The position numbers were made by a program, and so were the translations under genes. DNA of 16,241 nt from the NCBI GenBank assembly GCA_036751905.1, contig DAIOTP010000083.1:1-16241 (forward strand), in the 5' to 3' direction. Source of the DNA: T3Sed10-241 sp036751905 (GTDB taxonomy: Bacteria > Bacteroidota > Bacteroidia > Flavobacteriales_D > Cryomorphaceae). The notes below the pieces were generated by a model, which worked only from the letters and a program-made list of their open reading frames with translations, did not search any database and was not told where the DNA came from. Below, in pieces: positions 8,782-15,105 of the stretch (positions within the stretch are counted from its first letter, which is position 1; every line of letters starts with the position of its first letter).

Positions 8782-9726
8782 TCAGCCCGCCAGCCAGCCT
8801 GCCAGCTCCATCATCCATGCAAGGCCCACGTGCAACAGTACACCGCCCCAGATGCTGCGGTGTTCCAAAGCCAGGATACCCAATACATAGCCTCCGAAGA
8901 TGGAACTGAATGCCTCCAGCGCAGGCTTGCCGAAGTGCAGCATGGCGTAGGCGGCTGCCATGGGCAGCAGGGCATCTCTTCCCAGAAAGCGCATCATGCC
9001 CAGTACCAAAAAGCCCCTAAAAAAGTATTCTGTGCTGATAAATCCTACGGCATAACTGAGCTCGTAAGCCAATACACTTTGAGAGAGGTGCCAGCCTTGC
9101 GCTTCCGCAAATGCAGCTCCACCAGAACGTCCGTACCTGGGGTAAAAGGTGGTCATTTCGCCCACATTGGCTGCAATGGCCACCAGCACTGCCGCGACAA
9201 GCAAAAGGCTGCCATAAATGCGCCACGGCAAGTGCATGCCGCTCATGCCAAATGCATTGCAACCCTTGTGGTGTGTCCTAAACATGTACGCGAATGCCAA
9301 CATGGGCAGCACCACGAGCAGCATGCCCATCCATTGATTGAGCACCTTGCTGAGAAAATAAGATTCAATAGCATTTGTTGGCATCAGGCTACCAAATAGT
9401 TGCCGAGAGTTGAAGCTGCGGTCGAGGGCAAGCAGGCCAAACCCTATGGCCACATACACCCAAAAGTGCGGGTGCGCAAACCAGGATCTTTGGAGGTTTT
9501 TTGCGTAAAGCAAACCGCATACAGTGAGGTAAGGAAGGGCATGCCACAGCCACATGGCCACCCAACGCAGCAAGCCATGATCGATGTTGTCGATGGTGCT
9601 GTCCTCAAAATCATAGGTATAGTTGAAGGCGAATAGCAGCGCCATGATGCCAAAAAAGTAAGGCAGCACACCCGACTTTGCATGCTTTTTGGCCTCTTGC
9701 CACATGTTGCTCAATATGCTACGCAT
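8782..9726 (-). CDS. CPBP-family membrane protein with atypical active-site motifs
   Basis: A 314-residue membrane protein with about seven to eight hydrophobic segments (about 22-36, 55-75, 88-101, 131-148, 171-187, 222-245, 252-265, 277-287, 294-311). The C-terminal half matches the CPBP/Abi (Rce1-like) intramembrane protease family: motif 1 STEYFFRGFL (231-240), motif 2 YAMLHFGKP (260-268) and motif 3 LLHVGLAW (298-304). Motif 1 is normally EExxxR; here the first, catalytic Glu is Thr (T232), while E233 and R237 remain. Motif 3 normally ends HxxxN; here it is H299 with Ala at 303. H264 and H299 are kept. Proteolytic activity is therefore uncertain. Its ATG lies 4 bases past the xseB stop, so it is probably in the xseAB transcript. 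Confidence 0.85.
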   Translation of the reverse strand: MRSILSNMWQEAKKHAKSGVLPYFFGIMALLFAFNYTYDFEDSTIDNIDHGLLRWVAMWLWHALPYLTVCGLLYAKNLQRSWFAHPHFWVYVAIGFGLLALDRSFNSRQLFGSLMPTNAIESYFLSKVLNQWMGMLLVVLPMLAFAYMFRTHHKGCNAFGMSGMHLPWRIYGSLLLVAAVLVAIAANVGEMTTFYPRYGRSGGAAFAEAQGWHLSQSVLAYELSYAVGFISTEYFFRGFLVLGMMRFLGRDALLPMAAAYAMLHFGKPALEAFSSIFGGYVLGILALEHRSIWGGVLLHVGLAWMMELAGWLAG

Positions 9727-9730
9727 TCAC

Positions 9731-9928
9731 CTAGCCGTTGAGTTCGCCGAGGATATCGTCTACGTCTTTGGCAGTAGATTGGAGCACAGCCCTACATTGG
9801 CGGATGAGCTCAGCAGCGCGTTTTACTTTGCCAGCCAGCTCATCAACCGATATTTGCTCATCTTCTATTTGGGCAATGATCTCTTCGAGCTCTTCAATTT
9901 GTGCTTCGTATGTAGGTTTCTTGCTCAT
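9731..9928 (-). CDS. xseB: Exodeoxyribonuclease VII small subunit
   Basis: A 65-residue protein of the usual size for XseB. It is a single helical hairpin with the family pattern YEAQIEELEEIIAQIE at the start and a second helix ending in DVDDIL. Several copies bind one large subunit to form the enzyme that degrades single-stranded DNA in both directions into oligonucleotides. Its start codon overlaps the xseA stop (ATGA, 9925-9928), so the two genes are translationally coupled. The CPBP gene starts 4 bases after its stop. Confidence 0.95.
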   Translation of the reverse strand: MSKKPTYEAQIEELEEIIAQIEDEQISVDELAGKVKRAAELIRQCRAVLQSTAKDVDDILGELNG

Positions 9929-11340
9929 TTCGGTGTCTTGGTAATAATGCTGATGCTCTGTCCTTTATGGTAGTATGTCGTAATTTCGGCTCCTTCGGTG
10001 AGGGTGCTGGCATCTTTTAGGGCGAGGCCCTTGTGTGTGGTAATGCTGAATCCGCGTTTCAATATGAGTTGAGGATCGAGCAGTCGCAAGGTTTCGGAGG
10101 CGAGCTTTAAACGGCTTTCGGAATTGTTAAGTACAAGCCGGGTATGTTGGTTGAGGCGGGGTTGGGCCAAGACCACCTGATGGCTTTTTGAGCGCAGATG
10201 TTGACGCGTATTTTCAGCAAGTTGCGCTGGCAGTTTGTAGTGCACCAATGCTTTGTGCAGGTTCAATTTGTCCTTCACAGTTCCCTCGAATTGTCTGGCC
10301 TGATCGCGCAGCGCTTGTTGCTTTCTTTGCACAAAAAGGCTGCTGGCCCTTTCCATGGTGATGGTGCGTGACTCGAGCCGGAGCACCTCATGCCTGATCA
10401 GGTTTTTTTTGACATTGAGCAAGGCCTGGCTTGCTTGGAGTAGCCTGTCCTCGTAGCGCTCAAAACCATCGAGTATAAATTCGGCAAGCGCGGTGGGCGT
10501 AATCAGATTTTTGTGTGCACACACTTCTACAACAGTTACATTGCTGGAGTGGCCAATGCCTGTAAGCACTGGCAGTGGGTACGCACTCACCGCGGCTGCA
10601 AGGGGATATTGGTCATAGCAATCGAAGCCGGTTTCACCGCCGCCACCGCGTATGATGCACACGGCATCATACTGCTTGCCGGAAAGGGCGATGCGCTCCA
10701 GGGCTGCCAGCATGCTCTGCAGTGCTGCATCGCCCTGAAGCAAGGCGGTGTAAAGTTCTGCATCCACCACAACTCCGTATGGGTGCGCATCGAGCGTGGC
10801 CCGGAAGTCCAGCCAGCCTTTACTGGTTTCGACCGATATGACGGCCAGGCGCTTGAGCAAGAGCGGGAGGTGGAGCTGCTTGTTGCGCTCAAGCAAACCC
10901 TCTTTGCGGAGGCGCTCCAAGGCTTCCTGCCTCAACCTGGCCATTTCGCCCAGGGTGTATGCAGGCTCAAGGTCTATGATATTGAGCGAAAGGCCATATA
11001 CCGGATGAAAGGATACCTTGCAGAGGATGAGTACCTGCAGTCCATCGGTAAGCGGCTTTCCAGTTGTTTTTGCGAAATTCGCTTGCATCTCTTTATAGCG
11101 CTGGTTGGCCATGAAGGCACGCATTTGGGCAACGATAGCCCCCTCTCTTTTTTCAACGAGCTCAGGGTAGCAATGCCCGCTTTGTGGATAAAGATTGAGC
11201 TTGCTTATTTCGGCAGTTATCCAGTAAGCGCTTTGAAAAGTATGTTGCAGTTGTGAGCCAATGCTCAGGGCCAACCTGCTGAGCGGAAAAATTTTTCTGC
11301 CGCCAGGCCCCTCCAATTTCGATGCAGTTTGGGAGTGCAC
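9925..11340 (-). CDS. xseA: Exodeoxyribonuclease VII large subunit
   Basis: A 471-residue catalytic subunit. The N-terminal OB-fold DNA-binding domain is at about 25-125 (WITAEISKLN, SGHCYPELVE), the catalytic domain at about 160-300, a long coiled-coil region at about 295-410, and a C-terminal tail (QLILKRGFSIT). Of the residues essential in the E. coli enzyme (D155, R205, H238, D241), the first three have clear counterparts in D178 (KGWLDF), R231 (IIRGGGG) and H264 (GIGH), but the position of D241 is Asn (N267, in GHSSNVT). The ATG at 11340 lies 11 bases past the response regulator stop, so these genes are probably co-transcribed. The assignment is firm; the Asn may be a lineage variant. 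Confidence 0.95.
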   Translation of the reverse strand: MHSQTASKLEGPGGRKIFPLSRLALSIGSQLQHTFQSAYWITAEISKLNLYPQSGHCYPELVEKREGAIVAQMRAFMANQRYKEMQANFAKTTGKPLTDGLQVLILCKVSFHPVYGLSLNIIDLEPAYTLGEMARLRQEALERLRKEGLLERNKQLHLPLLLKRLAVISVETSKGWLDFRATLDAHPYGVVVDAELYTALLQGDAALQSMLAALERIALSGKQYDAVCIIRGGGGETGFDCYDQYPLAAAVSAYPLPVLTGIGHSSNVTVVEVCAHKNLITPTALAEFILDGFERYEDRLLQASQALLNVKKNLIRHEVLRLESRTITMERASSLFVQRKQQALRDQARQFEGTVKDKLNLHKALVHYKLPAQLAENTRQHLRSKSHQVVLAQPRLNQHTRLVLNNSESRLKLASETLRLLDPQLILKRGFSITTHKGLALKDASTLTEGAEITTYYHKGQSISIITKTPK

Positions 11341-11351
11341 GGTGAGCAGTT

Positions 11352-11738
11352 TTACATGGTCGACAATGTGTCCAACACTTCCTTGGTGATGGGCTTGCTG
11401 ATAAAATCGAGTACCAATGGATTGGACACGGCTTTTTCTTTTTCAACAGGGTTGAACATAGCAGAAAGCATCAGGATGTGGGGATTCGGATCGGGAATGG
11501 ACAGCTTGGTGTAGGCTTCGAGAAAATCCCATCCATCCATCACGGGCATGATTACATCAAGGAAGAGTGTGGCGGGTGCTGCCTGCCCTTCGGCATAACG
11601 TTTTTCAAAGAAAGCAAGCCCTTCTCTGGCATCTTTGAACGACACAATTTGCTCTGCATAATTTGTTTTTCGGAGCAAGGTTTCGCATACGAGTATGGCT
11701 ATCGGGTCGTCATCCACTATTACTGCAAGCTGTCGCAA
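11352..11738 (-). CDS. Single-domain response regulator (receiver only), probable TTG start
   Basis: A 128-residue CheY-like receiver domain without any output domain. The acidic pocket is D10-D11 (VDDDP), the phospho-acceptor D61 (LFLDVIMPVMDG), the switch residue S92 (MLSAM) and the conserved lysine K115 (ISKPI), so phosphorylation should be possible. The frame stays open far upstream, but that part is antisense to the Crp gene, and no in-frame ATG or GTG gives a sensible N-terminus. TTG at 11738-11736 (MRQLAVIVDDDP) places the first strand correctly and is chosen here. No histidine kinase is in the window, so the partner is unknown. xseA follows after 11 bases. Receiver-only proteins usually act through protein contacts or phosphorelays. 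Confidence 0.85.
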   Translation of the reverse strand: MRQLAVIVDDDPIAILVCETLLRKTNYAEQIVSFKDAREGLAFFEKRYAEGQAAPATLFLDVIMPVMDGWDFLEAYTKLSIPDPNPHILMLSAMFNPVEKEKAVSNPLVLDFISKPITKEVLDTLSTM

Positions 11739-11818
11739 AATATTGTAAGGCTTAAGGTTTAGCGCTAAAAATCTGAGGCAATGTATTTTCGTAACTATTG
11801 ATTCATCGGCTCGCGAGG

Positions 11819-11848
11819 CGAATGTACCTTTTTTCGACGAATATTCAA
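11819..11848 (-). promoter_or_regulatory. Candidate promoter of the response regulator gene
   Basis: On the minus strand TTG (11848-11846), 19 bases, then TACATTCG (11826-11819), one mismatch from TAnnTTTG. Spacing is ideal. The transcript would have a leader of about 75 bases before the TTG start at 11738. Confidence 0.35.
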
Positions 11849-11859
11849 GTGATATATTC
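11839..11859. promoter_or_regulatory. Inverted repeat in the divergent region, possible operator
   Basis: GAATAT, nine bases, ATATTC forms an inverted repeat of 21 bases that overlaps the -33 element of the response regulator promoter and lies about 55-75 bases upstream of the Crp-family gene. Such a site could bind a dimeric regulator, perhaps the Crp-family protein itself. The arms are AT-rich and short, so chance is possible. Confidence 0.2.
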
Positions 11860-11884
11860 CACGGGCTGACCAACAATGCGGCCT

Positions 11885-11892
11885 TAACTTTG
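11885..11892 (+). promoter_or_regulatory. Candidate -7 element of the Crp-family gene
   Basis: TAACTTTG matches TAnnTTTG and lies 20 bases before the ATG at 11913, predicting a leader of about 15 bases. A second match, TATATTTG at 11901-11908, would give a leaderless or nearly leaderless transcript. Neither has a TTG at the proper -33 distance, which would fit an activator-dependent promoter. Confidence 0.35.
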
Positions 11893-11912
11893 TGGCTTCG
11901 TATATTTGAACT

Positions 11913-12560
11913 ATGATAACAAATGAAAACTTGTTGGAGGCGCGTTTCCAGAATTTGGAGGGCGAGCTTACCAAGGAAATGTTGGAAAAAGGCAAGGTAG
12001 TAGAGGCTGAAGCCGGTGAGGTGCTCATGCAGGCCGGGCAGCCCATTACGGCCACCATGTTGCTGCTGGATGGTCGCATCAAAATATACCGCGAAGATGA
12101 GCAGGGCAATGAATTCCTGATGTACTACCTCGAGCCTGGCAGTGCATGCGCCTTCTCGATGATGTGTGCCATGAGTGGTGAGGCAAGCCAAATTACAGCA
12201 GTGGCCGAGTCGGAGGTCACCTTGTTGGCCATTCCTTTTCAAGACAGCGTAGCATGGATGCGGAAGTACAGCAGCTGGGATGAATTTGTTCTGCGCAATT
12301 ACCGTGAGCGCTTTGAGGAGCTGCTCCTGACTCTGGACCACATTGCCTTTCGGAGCATGGATGAGCGCCTCGCACTTTATCTCAAAAGGCGTATGGAGGC
12401 AGAGGGTCCTGAACTACAGGCCTCACATCAGGAAATAGCCCGTGACCTCAATACCGCCCGAGAGGTGGTATCGCGCTTGCTCAAAAAGCTCGAGCAGCGG
12501 GGTGCAGTGTCGCTGGAGCGAAATAAACTGACCATCGTTGATCTTGAGCGCTTGATGTAG
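11913..12560 (+). CDS. Crp/Fnr-family transcriptional regulator of the sulfur cluster
   Basis: A 215-residue regulator with an N-terminal cyclic-nucleotide-binding-like beta barrel (about 20-115), a dimerisation helix (about 120-145) and a C-terminal winged helix-turn-helix (about 150-213; ASHQEIARDLNTAREVVSRL with recognition helix near 181-194). In cAMP-binding members the pocket holds G-E-x-x-L followed by R-x-A; here it reads PGSACAFSMMCAMSGEAS, lacking those residues. The only two cysteines of the protein, C79 and C85, lie in this segment. It has no N-terminal iron-sulfur cysteine set as in Fnr. It is divergent from the response regulator and immediately upstream of the persulfide dioxygenase-rhodanese operon, which it very probably controls. 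A thiol or persulfide sensing role is inference. Confidence 0.9.
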   Translation: MITNENLLEARFQNLEGELTKEMLEKGKVVEAEAGEVLMQAGQPITATMLLLDGRIKIYREDEQGNEFLMYYLEPGSACAFSMMCAMSGEASQITAVAESEVTLLAIPFQDSVAWMRKYSSWDEFVLRNYRERFEELLLTLDHIAFRSMDERLALYLKRRMEAEGPELQASHQEIARDLNTAREVVSRLLKKLEQRGAVSLERNKLTIVDLERLM

Positions 12561-12571
12561 CCATATTTTTG
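12544..12571 (+). promoter_or_regulatory. Candidate promoter of the persulfide dioxygenase-rhodanese operon
   Basis: TTG (12544-12546), 17 bases, then TATTTTTG (12564-12571), a full match to TAnnTTTG. It begins inside the end of the regulator gene. Transcription would begin near 12578, leaving a leader of about 90 bases before the ATG at 12669. The leader contains GTCACG twice, 22 bases apart (12605 and 12627). Confidence 0.5.
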
Positions 12572-12668
12572 TCAAAGATCCGCCTTGGCCTTATTGTAAC
12601 CGGCGTCACGCATGGATCGAGGAGATGTCACGACCTTTGCATCCGCATCAACGCATACTGAAGCATAT

Positions 12669-14078
12669 ATGAAAATAGAACAGATTTACACAGGTTGCCT
12701 TGCACAGGCAGCATATTATATTGAGAGCAATGGTGAAGCAGTCATCATCGATCCACTGCGTGAAACGGGCCCCTATATACAAAAGGCCGAATCGGAAGGT
12801 GCAAAAATTAAGTATGTGTTTCAGACGCATTTTCACGCCGATTTCGTTTCGGGCCACATCGATTTGGCGAAAGCCACAGGTGCTCCCATTGTATTTGGGC
12901 CCAATGCCAATCCCAGCTTTGAGGCAATTATCGCCAGGGATGGACAGGAATTTAAGGTGGGTGAAGCCAGCATTAAGGTGCTGCACACCCCGGGCCACAC
13001 CATGGAAAGCACCACGTACCTGCTGCTCGATGGGCAAGGCAAGGAGCACGCCATATTCAGTGGTGATACCCTCTTCCTTGGCGATGTAGGCAGGCCTGAC
13101 CTCGCGGTAAAAAGCGACCTCACGGAGGAGCAACTGGCTGAGCACCTCTATGATTCCCTGCGCAACAAGATCATGACATTGCCCGATGAGGTAATTGTAT
13201 ACCCCGGCCATGGCGCTGGTAGCGCTTGTGGCAAAAATATGCGCAAGGAAACCGTGGGAAGCATAGGAGAAGAGAAGGCCACCAACTACGCCCTGCGCGC
13301 CGATATGAGCAAAGGTGAATTTGTGAAGGAGGTCACCGAAGGGCTTACTGCTCCACCTTCTTACTTTCCGAAAAATGTGCTGATGAACAAAACCGGGTAC
13401 GACAGCATGGATACGGTGCTCGACCGTGGTATGCAAGCCCTTACGCCCGAAGGTTTTGAGGCTGCTGCCAATGAAACTGGTGCCCTGATTCTCGATACCC
13501 GTGGAGCGCAGGATTTTGCCAATGGCTTTGTCCCCAACAGCATCTCGATCGGGATCGATGGCAACTTTGCCCCTTGGGTTGGTGCCCTCATTCCCGACAT
13601 CAAGCAGGCTATCCTTATTGTGGCCGACGAAGGCCGTGAAGAGGAAGTGGTAACAAGGCTGGCCCGCGTGGGTTATGACCACAGCATCGGTTTCCTCCAA
13701 GGTGGCTTTGCTGCATGGAAGGCAGCCGGGATGGATGTGGACACCATTGAAAGCATTACAGCAGCTCAATTTGCCGAAAGGCACAGCAAGGAGCAGGTAC
13801 TTGTGATCGATGTGCGCAAACCTTCAGAATACCTCTCTGAGCATGTGGTCGATGCGGAGAATATCCCTTTGGATTCCATCAACGACCATATGGCGGAATT
13901 TTCGAAAGAGCGTCTACAGTACCTGCATTGCGCTGGAGGCTACCGCTCTATGATTGCGGCCAGCATACTCAAAGCCAGAGGCTACGACAATGTGGTGGAT
14001 GTGCAGGGAGGCTTCAAGGCCATTGCCGAGACCACTGTGCCCAAAAGCGAATTTGTGTGCCCAAGCACTTTAAAATAA
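12669..14078 (+). CDS. Persulfide dioxygenase-like MBL-fold protein fused to two rhodanese domains
   Basis: A 469-residue fusion with the domain order of CstB. The MBL-fold domain (about 1-235) carries the ETHE1-type mononuclear iron ligands H54 (THFHAD), H110 (TPGHT) and D133 (SGDTLF), with the GRPDL motif at 141-145 and H181. The second-metal His after the HxHxD motif is Phe (F59), as expected for this group. Rhodanese domain 1 (about 265-355) has no active-site cysteine: the loop reads VADEGREEE. Rhodanese domain 2 (about 370-455) is intact with C421 in CAGGYRS. The expected reaction is oxidation of a low-molecular-weight persulfide with O2 to sulfite, possibly followed by transfer to thiosulfate. 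The frame opens at 12612, but family sequence begins at MKIEQIYTGC, so 12669 is the start. First gene of the operon after the regulator. Confidence 0.93.
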   Translation: MKIEQIYTGCLAQAAYYIESNGEAVIIDPLRETGPYIQKAESEGAKIKYVFQTHFHADFVSGHIDLAKATGAPIVFGPNANPSFEAIIARDGQEFKVGEASIKVLHTPGHTMESTTYLLLDGQGKEHAIFSGDTLFLGDVGRPDLAVKSDLTEEQLAEHLYDSLRNKIMTLPDEVIVYPGHGAGSACGKNMRKETVGSIGEEKATNYALRADMSKGEFVKEVTEGLTAPPSYFPKNVLMNKTGYDSMDTVLDRGMQALTPEGFEAAANETGALILDTRGAQDFANGFVPNSISIGIDGNFAPWVGALIPDIKQAILIVADEGREEEVVTRLARVGYDHSIGFLQGGFAAWKAAGMDVDTIESITAAQFAERHSKEQVLVIDVRKPSEYLSEHVVDAENIPLDSINDHMAEFSKERLQYLHCAGGYRSMIAASILKARGYDNVVDVQGGFKAIAETTVPKSEFVCPSTLK

Positions 14079-14080
14079 AT

Positions 14081-14134
14081 ATGGAGCAAGCAAATTCGGG
14101 GGCGGCCGCAGCCGCCCCCGAATTTGCGCTATAA
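14081..14134 (+). other. 17-codon open frame that coincides with the hairpin
   Basis: ATG at 14081 opens a 17-codon frame (MEQANSGAAAAAPEFAL) ending in TAA at 14132-14134, just after the dioxygenase stop and before the single rhodanese. Its alanine run follows directly from the GC-rich hairpin sequence, so it is likely a by-product of the hairpin. A leader peptide is possible but unsupported. Confidence 0.15.
14090..14127 (+). repeat. Perfect 17-bp hairpin inside the sulfur operon
   Basis: The arms GCAAATTCGGGGGCGGC (14090-14106) and GCCGCCCCCGAATTTGC (14111-14127) are exact reverse complements around a CGCA loop. The stem is very GC-rich and stable. No T tract follows (the next bases are GCTATAACCC), so it is not a canonical intrinsic terminator. 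It lies 12 bases past the dioxygenase stop and 28 before the next ATG. Likely roles are protection of the upstream mRNA end, partial attenuation, or a processing site. Confidence 0.85.
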
Positions 14135-14155
14135 CCCACCCACAAAATTTCAAAC

Positions 14156-14482
14156 ATGTCATTTCTTTCATTCCTATTCAAGCGGCCGGCTTACCTGCTC
14201 AAGGGGCCTGAATTCAAAGCCAAAGTAACCGAAGCCGGCAAGACAGCGGTGATCGTAGATGTGCGCAGCCCCGCTGAGCACAAATCAGGGGCCATTCCAA
14301 AGTCAAAGAATATCAACGTGATGGCCTCTGATTTTTTGGCTTCGGTACGCAAACTGCCCAAAGACAAGGTGTACTTTGTGTACTGCCGCAGCGGACACCG
14401 CAGCAAGGCAGCCGTGCAACAAATGAAAGCTGAAGGCCTCGAAGCCTACAGCCTTAGCGGAGGCATGGGCAACTGGAACTGA
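14156..14482 (+). CDS. Single-domain rhodanese
   Basis: A 108-residue sulfurtransferase of one rhodanese domain. The N-terminal structural motif is VIVDVRSPAEH (32-42) and the active-site loop is CRSGHRS with the persulfide-carrying C77, its only cysteine. The short N-terminus (MSFLSFLFKR) is mildly hydrophobic with no clear cleavage site, so the protein is probably cytoplasmic, perhaps membrane-associated. It should accept sulfane sulfur and pass it to a thiol acceptor; in this operon the donors or acceptors would be the transported sulfur compound and the upstream dioxygenase. It follows the hairpin and precedes the two membrane proteins, with 32 bases to the next ATG. Confidence 0.92.
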   Translation: MSFLSFLFKRPAYLLKGPEFKAKVTEAGKTAVIVDVRSPAEHKSGAIPKSKNINVMASDFLASVRKLPKDKVYFVYCRSGHRSKAAVQQMKAEGLEAYSLSGGMGNWN

Positions 14483-14514
14483 TTCAACAATAAAACAGAA
14501 AGTAAAATTACAAG

Positions 14515-15084
14515 ATGCAAGAGTTAATTGAATTGATCAAAGCCCCATGGCCTTGGTATACATCAGGCATTATCATTGCCGGGGTGATGTTTACCCTTAT
14601 CTTTTTTGGAAAGTCATTTGGCTTTTCGTCCAACTTTCGCACTATTTGTGCCATGTCGGGCGGAGGAAAGCAGTGCGAGTTTTTTGACTTTCACTGGCGT
14701 GACCAAATTTGGAATCTTTTGTTTTTGGTTGGTACAATCATAGGAGGCATCCTGGCAGGCACCTTGCTGAGCAATGGCACTTCGGTCGACATTTCAGAAG
14801 CCACTATCAATGACCTCGCGGCTTTGGGCCTTGCGGCCCCTGAGGGCATGCAACCGAAAGAGATATTCAGTTGGGATGCACTTACATCGGCATCGGGATG
14901 GATTATGCTCGTTCTTGGTGGTTTCCTTGTGGGCTTTGGTTCGCGTTATGGTGGGGGCTGCACCTCGGGCCATGCCATCAGCGGGCTTTCGGCCATGCAG
15001 CTTCCTTCGCTGGTCGCGGTGATTGGATTTTTCATAGGGGGCTTGTTCACCACCTTCGTGTTGTTGCCCCTCATTTTAGGATAA
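14515..15084 (+). CDS. YeeE/YedE-family sulfur transporter, first half
   Basis: A 189-residue inner-membrane protein with about four hydrophobic segments (about 17-36, 66-86, 127-145, 164-187). The signature GSRYGGGCTSGHAISG (142-157) contains C149, the cysteine motif of YeeE/YedE proteins, of which TsuA imports thiosulfate. Two more cysteines (C45, C54) lie in a loop after the first segment. Full-length YeeE proteins have about 350 residues with two such halves; this one covers one half, and the gene 21 bases downstream supplies the other. The pair probably forms one transporter for thiosulfate or a related sulfur species. The substrate is inferred from the family and the rhodanese and dioxygenase neighbours. 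Confidence 0.9.
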   Translation: MQELIELIKAPWPWYTSGIIIAGVMFTLIFFGKSFGFSSNFRTICAMSGGGKQCEFFDFHWRDQIWNLLFLVGTIIGGILAGTLLSNGTSVDISEATINDLAALGLAAPEGMQPKEIFSWDALTSASGWIMLVLGGFLVGFGSRYGGGCTSGHAISGLSAMQLPSLVAVIGFFIGGLFTTFVLLPLILG

Positions 15085-15105
15085 ACCCATTAGAAATACT
15101 GACAC

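Noticed and set aside
11739..12341. N-terminal extension of the response regulator frame
   Set aside because: The extra 201 codons are antisense to the Crp-family gene and contain no receiver-related sequence; the receiver domain begins right at the TTG at 11738.
12612..12668. Upstream ATG for the dioxygenase-rhodanese protein
   Set aside because: The 19 added residues (MDRGDVTTFASAS...) have no family counterpart; conserved sequence begins at the ATG at 12669.
12648..13784. Long minus-strand open frame (378 codons) opposite the dioxygenase-rhodanese gene
   Set aside because: It overlaps completely a well-supported fusion protein with catalytic motifs on the plus strand; its translation has no recognisable domain.
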